64,000 bases of DNA from Saccharothrix obliqua. Its GTDB lineage: Bacteria; Actinomycetota; Actinomycetes; Mycobacteriales; Pseudonocardiaceae. Below the pieces are notes generated by a model. That model saw only the letters and a program-made list of their open reading frames with translations, ran no database searches and had not been told where the DNA came from. This document shows, one piece after another, positions 17,139-24,335 of this stretch; the first letter of the stretch is position 1; each line of letters begins with the position of its first letter. Location of the stretch: contig NZ_JAHXGQ010000009.1 in NCBI RefSeq assembly GCF_019375475.1, forward strand, positions 1 to 64,000, given 5' to 3'. The translations under genes were made by a program, and so were the position numbers.

Positions 17139-17699
17139 CTAGGTGAAGGTGGTGTGGCGGTCGCGGAGGAGGGCGCGTAATGCGGCTCGCGGGGCGGCGG
17201 TGCCTCGGCTGCTGCCGGCGTCCAGCTCCCGCAGCAGCGCTCGGGCCGGGTAGCCCGCGGCGACGGCGGCGGTCAGGATTCGGGTCTGGTGAGGTGGGTG
17301 GGAGTGGCGGGCGGCGTCCAGGGCCGCTCGGATGGGTGGGGCCAGGGGCAGGCCGTCCTTCAGCACCGGGTTCGGCAGGCGGGTGGTGCGTTCCAGGAAC
17401 ACGGCGCCCACGCCCGACTTGCGGTGCGCCGCCGGTTGGAGCAGGTGGATCCGCCCCGGTGGCGGCAGGTCGGAGAAGCCCAGTGCACGCAGGGCGTCCA
17501 CGCCGGTCAGCACGGCGCCCGGACCGGCGTACGCCAAGGCCGCCCGGACGCGCTGCGCCCTCGTGGGCGGCCCCGCGGCCAGCAGCAGCACGCCGGGCAG
17601 CACGCGCTGCCAGGGGCCACCGGGGCGGCACCTGAGGTCGATCTCGTACCGGGGCACACCCGCCGCCCGGAGTTCTGCGGTCCTGATCACATCGGTCAT
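17139..17699 (-). CDS. AbiEi-antitoxin-like / DUF559-neighbour type protein
   Basis: A 186-residue protein. Residues 5-40 look like the winged-helix AbiEi antitoxin N-terminal domain (TAELRAAGVPRYEIDLRC), followed by PWQRVLPGVLLL and AGPGAVLTGVDALRALGF. Proteins with this layout are frequent single genes in Pseudonocardiaceae and related genera and are usually annotated as AbiEi-like antitoxin domain or hypothetical. No toxin partner is adjacent. ATG 17699 is the first conserved start; weak ribosome site. Confidence 0.6.
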   Translation of the reverse strand: MTDVIRTAELRAAGVPRYEIDLRCRPGGPWQRVLPGVLLLAAGPPTRAQRVRAALAYAGPGAVLTGVDALRALGFSDLPPPGRIHLLQPAAHRKSGVGAVFLERTTRLPNPVLKDGLPLAPPIRAALDAARHSHPPHQTRILTAAVAAGYPARALLRELDAGSSRGTAAPRAALRALLRDRHTTFT

Positions 17700-17780
17700 G
17701 GATCGATCATGGGTCGGTCGCGACGGGTGCGCCAGGAGGTTCGCAAACCTGTGGACAAGCCCGAACAGCCCTGTGGACAA

Positions 17781-19091
17781 CTAGTCGGCGAACCCCGGCT
17801 GCCAGCGGGCGACGATGTCGTGGGCCGGGACGTTCGCGTCCAGCTGGCAGAGGATGCCGGTGGCGCCCAGCGTCACCCGGTGGATCAACAGGTACTGGGG
17901 CGGCAGGTTGAGCGACCGCCCGGTCTGCGAGTCGGGGCTGCGCAGGTCACCCACGCGCTCCGCCTGCCGCTGGAGCCACTTCCGGGTGAAGTGGAACGTC
18001 TCCGCGCGCAGCGGTTCGACGAACGGCGCGAGGTAGTTCAGCACGTCCTCCTCGCTCAGCTCCGTGCCGGGCCGGATGAAGTGCTCCGAGCGCAGCAGCT
18101 CCACCAGGTCCCGCGACCGACCCTCCAGCGCCAGCCGCGTCATCAGGCCCAACGTCCTCGGCAACCCGTCGGGCAGCCGCGCGACGGCGCCGAAGTCGAG
18201 CACCCGCAGGCGGCCGTCGGCGCCCAGCATGAAGTTGCCCGGGTGGGGGTCGGCGTGCAGCAGGCCCGACCGGCTCGGCGCGGAGAAGTGGAACTCCGAC
18301 AGCAGCCTGCCCGCGAGGTCCCGCTCCTCCCGCTCACCCGAACGTATGATCTTGGACAGGGGAGTGCCGTCGGTCCACTCGGTCACCATGACCTTGGGCG
18401 CGCTGGCCACCACCTTCGGCACCAGCACCCGGGCGTCGCCGTCGAACGCCTTCGCGAAACCACGCTGGTAATCGGCCTCGGTCCGGTAGTCCAGCTCCTC
18501 CAGGTACCGGTCGCGCAGCTCCTCCAGCAGCGGTTTCACCTCGGTGCCCGGCATGATCGCCTGGATCAGCCTGCTGAACCGCAGCAGCTGCTTCAGGTCC
18601 GCCTGGAGCGCTTCGTCCGCGCCGGGGTACTGCACCTTCACCGCCACGTCGCGCCCGTCGTGCCACACCGCGCGGTGCACCTGGCCGATGGACGCCGACG
18701 CGGCCGGCTCGTCGTCGAACGACGCGAAGCGCTTGCGCCACCCCGAGCCGAGCTGCTCGGCCAGCACCCGGTGCGTGGTGCGCGCGGGCATGGGCGGCGC
18801 GGCGGTCTGGAGCTTCGTGAGCGCCTCGCGGTACGGCTCGGCCAGCTCGTCCGGCACCGCCGCCTCGAACACGCTCAACGCCTGCCCGAACTTCATGGCG
18901 CCGCCCTTGAGCTGGCCGAGCACCGCGAAGACCTGTTCCGCCGTCTTCGCCGAGACCTCGGCGCTGACCTCGTCGGAACTGCGGCCTGCCAGCCGCTTGC
19001 CCCAGCCGCCCACCACCCGTCCGGCCACACCTATCGGCAGACTGGCCAGCTTGGCGGTGCGCTGCACGGCCTTGCGCGGGATATCGCTCAC
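17781..19091 (-). CDS. ABC1/UbiB (AarF) family atypical kinase
   Basis: A 436-residue protein with the UbiB-family marks: KFGQ (KxGQ) near residue 66, AVKVQYPG lysine motif, LLHADPHPGNFML catalytic loop and LDFGAVARLP as the metal-binding motif. UbiB proteins are ATPases/kinases connected with lipid and quinone metabolism. This is the counterpart of M. tuberculosis Rv3197 (MABC1), which also neighbours whiB7 and uvrD2 and has been linked to macrolide tolerance. GTG 19091. It points toward the ATPase-less antitoxin-like gene on the same strand. Confidence 0.92.
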   Translation of the reverse strand: MSDIPRKAVQRTAKLASLPIGVAGRVVGGWGKRLAGRSSDEVSAEVSAKTAEQVFAVLGQLKGGAMKFGQALSVFEAAVPDELAEPYREALTKLQTAAPPMPARTTHRVLAEQLGSGWRKRFASFDDEPAASASIGQVHRAVWHDGRDVAVKVQYPGADEALQADLKQLLRFSRLIQAIMPGTEVKPLLEELRDRYLEELDYRTEADYQRGFAKAFDGDARVLVPKVVASAPKVMVTEWTDGTPLSKIIRSGEREERDLAGRLLSEFHFSAPSRSGLLHADPHPGNFMLGADGRLRVLDFGAVARLPDGLPRTLGLMTRLALEGRSRDLVELLRSEHFIRPGTELSEEDVLNYLAPFVEPLRAETFHFTRKWLQRQAERVGDLRSPDSQTGRSLNLPPQYLLIHRVTLGATGILCQLDANVPAHDIVARWQPGFAD

Positions 19092-19174
19092 CCGAAGATT
19101 CTCCCCTGCCCGATGACGCGGTCGCAGTGGCTTGTGCCCTCCTCGAACCTACACAGCACACGCTGAGGACCCAC

Positions 19175-20191
19175 TCACACAAGTGAGCGGCACTCACAGC
19201 GCGGGTGCGCCGGCGCGAGGCGGTGCTCCACCAGCCCCGCGAACGCGTTCACCTCCAGCACCGCGTCCCACGCGGGCGGGCGGGTCCGCGTGGTCTCGCC
19301 GGGGTCCAGCGCCAGCAGCGCCTGCCCCACGGTGAACCCCGCGGTGGTCGTCACGGTCGGCAGGTCGGCGTGCAGCGGCCGGTCCAGCAACTGGAGCGCC
19401 AGCTCCGGCCAACCCCGGTCCGCGTCGGCCCGGTGCAGGTCCAGGCACCGCAGGCAGCTGCTGCGACCCGGCACGACCAGCGGCCCGACGACGCCGACGC
19501 CCTCCGTCGCGCGGACCGCCAGGTGCGGCGTGCCCTCCAGCAGCAGGGCCCGCAGCAGCTCCGGCGGCGGCACCAGCGCGTCGGCCAGCACCACCAGGTC
19601 CGGTGCTTTCGGGGACGTCTCGGTGCGCACGGTCGGCGACGCGCGGCGCAGCGCGGCCTCGGCGGCGTCCACGCGGTCCTGGCCGATGTCCGCGTCGAGA
19701 TAACCCGAACCGGTGTCGCCGGAATTCACCCGACCGCGCGCGACCACCCGGACGTGTCCGACCCCCGCGGTCGCCAGCCCGACGGCCACGGCCACCGCCA
19801 GCCGCCCGTCGCCGTGCACCACGACGGAGCGCGTGGAACGCGTGCCCACCAGGTGCGGCGCGGACCGGCGGGTGCGCAGGGCCCACTCGGTGGTCTCGGT
19901 GACGAGCCTGCCGTGCGGCACGGGCGCGGCCTCCTCGACCAGGCCGTTGTCGACCAGCGCGTGCAGCAGGTAGGTGAGGTCTTCGGCCTGCGTGTCGTGC
20001 CGCGCGAGGCGTTCCCGCAGCTCGCGGACGGTGAGGTGGCCGGTGAGGTCGAGCAGCGCCGCCGCCATGGGCGGTGGCACGTCCTCGATCAGCACGGAGT
20101 GCCGCGGGTCGAGGCCGATCTGGAGCGAGTCCGGGCGGCGGTGCAGCACGGGCAGGCCGGGCAGGACGCGGGGGCGATGAGGCAGGTTCAC
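19175..20191 (-). CDS. ThiF/E1-like, TOMM-leader-binding-like protein
   Basis: A 338-residue protein with the layout of Rv3196-type proteins: an N-terminal winged-helix-like part (residues 1-90), then a degenerate Rossmann E1/ThiF-like domain, and zinc-type cysteines CLRC (near 232) and CEC near the end. Automatic pipelines often call such proteins TOMM precursor leader-binding proteins, but no cyclodehydratase or precursor peptide is nearby, and the conserved actinobacterial position next to the ABC1 kinase speaks for a housekeeping role. Confidence 0.7.
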   Translation of the reverse strand: MNLPHRPRVLPGLPVLHRRPDSLQIGLDPRHSVLIEDVPPPMAAALLDLTGHLTVRELRERLARHDTQAEDLTYLLHALVDNGLVEEAAPVPHGRLVTETTEWALRTRRSAPHLVGTRSTRSVVVHGDGRLAVAVAVGLATAGVGHVRVVARGRVNSGDTGSGYLDADIGQDRVDAAEAALRRASPTVRTETSPKAPDLVVLADALVPPPELLRALLLEGTPHLAVRATEGVGVVGPLVVPGRSSCLRCLDLHRADADRGWPELALQLLDRPLHADLPTVTTTAGFTVGQALLALDPGETTRTRPPAWDAVLEVNAFAGLVEHRLAPAHPRCECRSLV

Positions 20192-20294
20192 GGGTGCAGG
20201 GTGCCGGGCGGAGCGCCGGGACGGGTGCGCCCGTCCACAGGCCCCGCGGGTTGTCCACAGGGTGGCCGGGCGCGGTACCCGGCCACCTGGTCGC

Positions 20295-20450
20295 TCAGAC
20301 CTGGGCCTTGCCGAGGATCCGGGTCACCGTGGTACCGCAGACCGGGCACTTGCCCTTGGCCATCCGGCGGTTGTTGCTCTCCTGCACCTCGCCCGTGAAG
20401 TCCCGCTTCTCACGACACTTGACGCAGTAGCCGTTGTACGTCTCGGCCAC
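20295..20450 (-). CDS. DUF5679-type small zinc protein
   Basis: A 51-residue protein with two CxxC pairs, CVKC near residue 8 and CPVC near residue 35, and the typical text NGYCVKCREKRDF and NNRRMAKGKCPVCGT. Known as DUF5679; function unknown. GTG 20450 was chosen since AAGGAGGAAGCC precedes it directly; a longer frame lacks a ribosome site. Confidence 0.85.
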   Translation of the reverse strand: MAETYNGYCVKCREKRDFTGEVQESNNRRMAKGKCPVCGTTVTRILGKAQV

Positions 20451-20659
20451 GGCTTCCTCCTTGCTTCGAGAGCACGGCGATCCTCGCCGCACTCAGGGGC
20501 TCCGCAGCACGCTACCCGCGCGAACGGACTACCGCTGCACGCGCGGTCCCGCGTGTCCAGCCGTCGTTCGGGCGAATCTGTTGCTCCGTGTTGGTTCATT
20601 GCCGCACACCGCCGCTTGGCCGCCGCGAATTGTCGGTCCCTGGCCTTACCGTGAACGCC

Positions 20660-21187
20660 ATGCCCGAACCGCAGGTGGAGGTACGGCGTAGCACTCGACG
20701 CCGCCGCATGGTGAGCGCGTACCGCGAGGGGGACACCGTCGTCGTCCTGCTGCCGGCGCGCATGAGCAAGAGCGAGGAGAAGCACTGGGTGGCCGAGATG
20801 CTGAGCCGCCTCCAGCGCAGCGAGACCCGCCGGCGGTCGCCCACCCGCACGTCCGACGAAGCCCTGCTCACCCGCTGCGAGGAGCTGGCCGACCGCCACC
20901 TGGACGGCGTCCGCCCGAGCAGCGTGCGCTGGGTGCCGCCGATGCGCACCCGGTGGGCGTCGTGCACGCCGAGCGAGGGGACCATCCGCATCAGCGAACG
21001 GCTCCGCGACGTGCCCGCGTGGGTCCTCGACTACGTGCTGGTGCACGAGCTGGCGCACCTGCGCGTGCCCGGCCACGGGAAGGACTTCTGGCACCTCGTG
21101 CACCGCTACCCGAGGTCCGAGCGGGCCATCGGCTACCTGGAGGGCCTGTCCGCGGCGGCCGGCCTGGGCATCACCGAGGAGGACTGA
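20660..21187 (+). CDS. YgjP/DUF45-type metallopeptidase
   Basis: A 175-residue gluzincin-like protein. The zinc site is HELAH (His129, Glu130, His133) with His139 in PGHGKDF, and the upstream RWASCTPSEG motif is typical of the YgjP/DUF45 family. The natural substrate is unknown; some homologues are Wss1-like proteases. ATG 20660 follows a TACCGT -10-like box and lacks a ribosome site, so it is probably leaderless. Confidence 0.88.
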   Translation: MPEPQVEVRRSTRRRRMVSAYREGDTVVVLLPARMSKSEEKHWVAEMLSRLQRSETRRRSPTRTSDEALLTRCEELADRHLDGVRPSSVRWVPPMRTRWASCTPSEGTIRISERLRDVPAWVLDYVLVHELAHLRVPGHGKDFWHLVHRYPRSERAIGYLEGLSAAAGLGITEED

Positions 21188-21190
21188 GCA

Positions 21191-21228
21191 CGCGTGGCCG
21201 GCCCGCCGCACGACGGGCCGGCCACGCG
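21191..21228. terminator. Bidirectional hairpin, 15-bp perfect stem
   Basis: CGCGTGGCCGGCCCG (21191-21205) pairs perfectly with 21214-21228, loop of eight. It separates the convergent YgjP-like and DUF2342 genes. Confidence 0.75.
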
Positions 21229-21229
21229 C

Positions 21230-22516
21230 CTAGTCCTCGTCCTCCTCGCGGATGGTGCGCTCCAACTCCGCCATCGGGTCTTCCAACGCCTTGCGGGTCC
21301 GGCCGAACCGGTCGGCGAACTCCATCGGGTCGTCCAGGTCCTCGGCGGTCGGCACCAGGTCCGGGTGCTCCCACACGCCGTCCCGCTGCTCGATGCCGTG
21401 CTGGTCGCCGAGCAGCTTCCACAGCGCCGCGGCCGACCGGTGCCTGCGCGGGCGCAGCTCCAGCCCGACCAGCGTCGCGAACGTCTGCTCCGCCGGACCG
21501 CCCGACGCCCGCCTGCGCCGCAGCGTCTCCCGCAACGCCTCCGCACCCGGCAGCCGGTCGCCGACGGCCTCCGCCACCACGACGTCCACCCAGCCCTCGA
21601 CCAGGGCGAGCAGCGTCTCCAAGCGGGTCAGCGCGGCCTGCTGCTCGGGCGTGGTCTGCGGCTCCAGCATCCCGGACTTCATGGCCTCCTCGATCGAGGC
21701 CGGGTTCGCCGGGTCCACCTGGCCCGCGAGCTGCTCCAGCGCGGAGGTGTCGACGGTGATGCCGCGCGCGAACTCCTCCACCGTGTCCAGCAGCCGCTGC
21801 CGCAGCCACGGCACGTGGCTGAACAGGCGCTGGTGGGCCGCCTCCCGCGCGGCGAGGAACACCAGCACCTCGCTCGCCGGGCGCTCCAGGCCCTCGGTGA
21901 ACTTCTCGATGTTCGCGGGCAGCAGCGCCGCCGTGCCCGCGGGCCCGAGCGGCAGGCCGACCTCGGTGGAGGTCAGCACCTCGGCGCCGAGCTGGGCGAG
22001 CGCGCCGCCGAGCTGCGAGCCGAACGCCATGCCGCCCATCTGGCCGAGCATCGACAGCAGCGGACCGGCCGCTTCCTTGGCCTCGGCGGGCATCGCGTCG
22101 ACCCACGCGCCGGACACGCGCTGGGCCACCGGGTCGCACAGCCGCTGCCACGTGGGCAGCGTGCGCTCCACCCAGTCGCGCGCGGTCCAGCTCTCGGTCC
22201 GGCTGGTGCCCGCGGGCAGCGCGGTCAACGGGTCGAGCCACATCTCGGCGAGGTGGACCGCGTCGGCCACGGCCTTGTCCTGGTCCGGGGCGAAACCCAA
22301 GCCGCCCTGACCCGCCAACTGCTGCAAGGCGATCTGCTTCGCCAGGTCGTAGTTGACCGGGCCGGACGACGTGCCCGCGTTGCTGAACATCGCGCCGAGC
22401 TGGCTCAGCATCGCGCCGAGCTGCGAGAAGTCGAACGGGTTTCCCGCCGGGTCACCCGGCTTGCGGCCGCGGTCGTCGGGGTCCTGCGGGCCGAACCCGA
22501 AGGGCACGTCACTCAT
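21230..22516 (-). CDS. DUF2342 zinc-dependent metalloprotease family protein
   Basis: A 428-residue homologue of Rv3195. The family zinc motif appears as AAREAAHQRLF near residue 213, with downstream helix residues. The N-terminus is Gly/Asp-rich and hydrophilic (PFGFGPQDPDDRGR) and the end is strongly acidic (REEDED). Substrate unknown. ATG 22516; divergent from the PDZ-Lon gene across 81 bases, as in other actinobacteria. Confidence 0.88.
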   Translation of the reverse strand: MSDVPFGFGPQDPDDRGRKPGDPAGNPFDFSQLGAMLSQLGAMFSNAGTSSGPVNYDLAKQIALQQLAGQGGLGFAPDQDKAVADAVHLAEMWLDPLTALPAGTSRTESWTARDWVERTLPTWQRLCDPVAQRVSGAWVDAMPAEAKEAAGPLLSMLGQMGGMAFGSQLGGALAQLGAEVLTSTEVGLPLGPAGTAALLPANIEKFTEGLERPASEVLVFLAAREAAHQRLFSHVPWLRQRLLDTVEEFARGITVDTSALEQLAGQVDPANPASIEEAMKSGMLEPQTTPEQQAALTRLETLLALVEGWVDVVVAEAVGDRLPGAEALRETLRRRRASGGPAEQTFATLVGLELRPRRHRSAAALWKLLGDQHGIEQRDGVWEHPDLVPTAEDLDDPMEFADRFGRTRKALEDPMAELERTIREEDED

Positions 22517-22597
22517 GCCACCACGGTACGCGGGCCGGGTGCCGCGCGCGGGACCGGTTCGCCGACGGCGTGCGCCGGTGGCCGTACCCTGTCGGGC

Positions 22598-23683
22598 GTG
22601 AGCGAAGGCACCGACACCGCAGTGGCGCAGCCGCCGGCCGACCCGGCACCGCCGCGGCGCGGCCTGACCAGGCGCACGTGGACGCTCGTGATCAGCCTCG
22701 CGCTGGTGCTCGGGCTCGGGTTGCTCGGGGGGTTCGTCCGGGTGCCGTACGTGGCGCTGGGCCCCGGCCCGACCTACAACACGCTGGGCCAGGCCCACGG
22801 CGCCGACGTGGTGCAGGTCGAGGGCGAGAAGACGTTCCCCACGAGCGGCACGCTCACCATGACCACCGTGTCGGTCACCGACGACGTGTCGCTGTTCGGC
22901 GCGCTCGGCCTGTGGATCAGCGGCCGGTACGCCCTCGCGCCGCGCGAGGAGTTCTTCCGGCCCGGCGAGTCCGAGCAGCAGGTCCGCGACCAGAACGTGA
23001 AGGCGTTCCAGGACTCGCAGACCAGCGCCGAGGTCGCCGCGCTGCGTTACCTGGGCTACCCGATGAAGGTGGTGGCGGCGGAGATCACCAAGGGCAGCGC
23101 CGCCGACGACGTCATCGAGCCCAACGACCGCCTCCTCGCGGTCAACGGCAAGGAGATCGGCGACTACGAGGCCGTCCGCGCCGCCCTGGAGGGCACCAAG
23201 CCGGGCGACCGGGTGGAGATCACGTTCCAGCGCGAGTCGGCCCGCCAGACCGCCACCGTCACGCTCGGCAAGACCGAGGACCGGCCGAACGGCTTCCTCG
23301 GCGTCCTGCCGGTGGACCGCGCCGACGTGCCGTTCGACGTCAAGATCGGCTTGAGCGACGTCGGCGGCCCGTCGGCGGGTCTGCTGTTCGCGCTGTCCAT
23401 CGTGGACAAGCTGACGCCGGGCGAGCTGAACGGCGGCCAGGCGATCGCGGGCACCGGCGAGATCAACGACAAGGGCGACGTCGGCCGCATCGGCGGCATC
23501 AACTTCAAGATGGTCGCCGCGCGCGAGGCCGGCGCGACGACCTTCCTGGTGCCCGCGGGCAACTGCGACGAGGCCAAGCAGCACGCGCCCGAGGGGCTGC
23601 GGCTGGTGAAGGTGGAGAAGCTGGCCGACGCCGTGGACTCGCTCAAGGCCCTCACCGAGGGCAAGGACGTGCCGGGCTGCTGA
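22598..23683 (+). CDS. YlbL/PDZ-Lon (S16) membrane protease
   Basis: A 361-residue protein: one membrane anchor at about residues 28-50 (VISLALVLGLGLLGGFV), a PDZ domain near residues 145-225, and a C-terminal Lon-type protease domain with the Ser-Lys dyad Ser259 (GGPSAG) and Lys304 (NFKMV). It is likely to cut exported or membrane proteins from the outer face of the membrane. GTG 22598 follows a TACCCT -10-like box by seven bases, probably leaderless. Equivalent to Rv3194c. Confidence 0.93.
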   Translation: MSEGTDTAVAQPPADPAPPRRGLTRRTWTLVISLALVLGLGLLGGFVRVPYVALGPGPTYNTLGQAHGADVVQVEGEKTFPTSGTLTMTTVSVTDDVSLFGALGLWISGRYALAPREEFFRPGESEQQVRDQNVKAFQDSQTSAEVAALRYLGYPMKVVAAEITKGSAADDVIEPNDRLLAVNGKEIGDYEAVRAALEGTKPGDRVEITFQRESARQTATVTLGKTEDRPNGFLGVLPVDRADVPFDVKIGLSDVGGPSAGLLFALSIVDKLTPGELNGGQAIAGTGEINDKGDVGRIGGINFKMVAAREAGATTFLVPAGNCDEAKQHAPEGLRLVKVEKLADAVDSLKALTEGKDVPGC

Positions 23684-23689
23684 GCCCGG

Positions 23690-24229
23690 TCAGGGGCGCA
23701 GCGTCTCCAGCAGGGCGCGGGTGAGGTTGGGCGCCAGCTCCGGGTGCTCCACGACCTCCTCGGGCACCTCCACGTTGCCGCGCAACCGCAGCACGCACGC
23801 CGCCGACCCGTCCCGCAGCACCGCCGCGACCAGCCGCGCCTCGCGCCGCTGCGGGTGCTCCGCGGCGAACCGGCGTGCCGCCTCGTCGTCCAGGTCCTCC
23901 GACAGCCCCGCCTCGGCCTCCGGCGGCAGCACGACGATCTCCTGCGCCAGCGCGCATCCGCGCACGGCGTCCGGCCACACGATCCCGGCCAGCGCCTGGT
24001 CCAGCTCGGCGGCGGGCAGCGCGTCCTGCGCGATCGGGGTCAGCGGCGACGCCGCCGGGTCGAGCTGACCCGCCAGCTCGGGCTGCTGCGCGAGCAGGTC
24101 CGCGGTCGGGACCAGCGCGAACAACTGGGGCGCCTGGTTCCACCCGGCGGTGGACACGAACTCCTCGACCTCGCGGGCCACGGCGGGCAGGACCACGGGC
24201 TGCTTCTCACTGGCTGGCACGCCCGCCAT
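23690..24229 (-). CDS. PPA1309 family protein
   Basis: A 179-residue conserved actinobacterial protein of unknown function (family PPA1309), seen from QAPQLFALVPTADLL and EHPELAPNLTRALLETLRP at the C-terminus. ATG 24229 has GGTGG at good distance; a GTG four codons upstream does not. It converges with the PDZ-Lon gene (six bases between stops) and diverges from UPF0182. Confidence 0.85.
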   Translation of the reverse strand: MAGVPASEKQPVVLPAVAREVEEFVSTAGWNQAPQLFALVPTADLLAQQPELAGQLDPAASPLTPIAQDALPAAELDQALAGIVWPDAVRGCALAQEIVVLPPEAEAGLSEDLDDEAARRFAAEHPQRREARLVAAVLRDGSAACVLRLRGNVEVPEEVVEHPELAPNLTRALLETLRP

Positions 24230-24335
24230 AGTGGCATCCACCCGAATCGGTCGACCGAACGGGGAACCCTCAGCGGCCTCCGTACAGTTGGACAGAACGT
24301 ACGAAAGCCATTACCGCGATCCAGGAGCGTGCCCA

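Noticed and set aside
16738..17142. Open frames over the tandem repeat array
   Set aside because: They stay open because 11-, 16-base and other GC-rich repeats lack stops; the product is low-complexity Ala/Arg/Cys/Pro and no frame is preferred.
19175..20191. A thiazole/oxazole-modified peptide (TOMM) biosynthetic cluster
   Set aside because: The ThiF-like protein stands alone among conserved housekeeping genes. I see no cyclodehydratase, dehydrogenase or precursor peptide.
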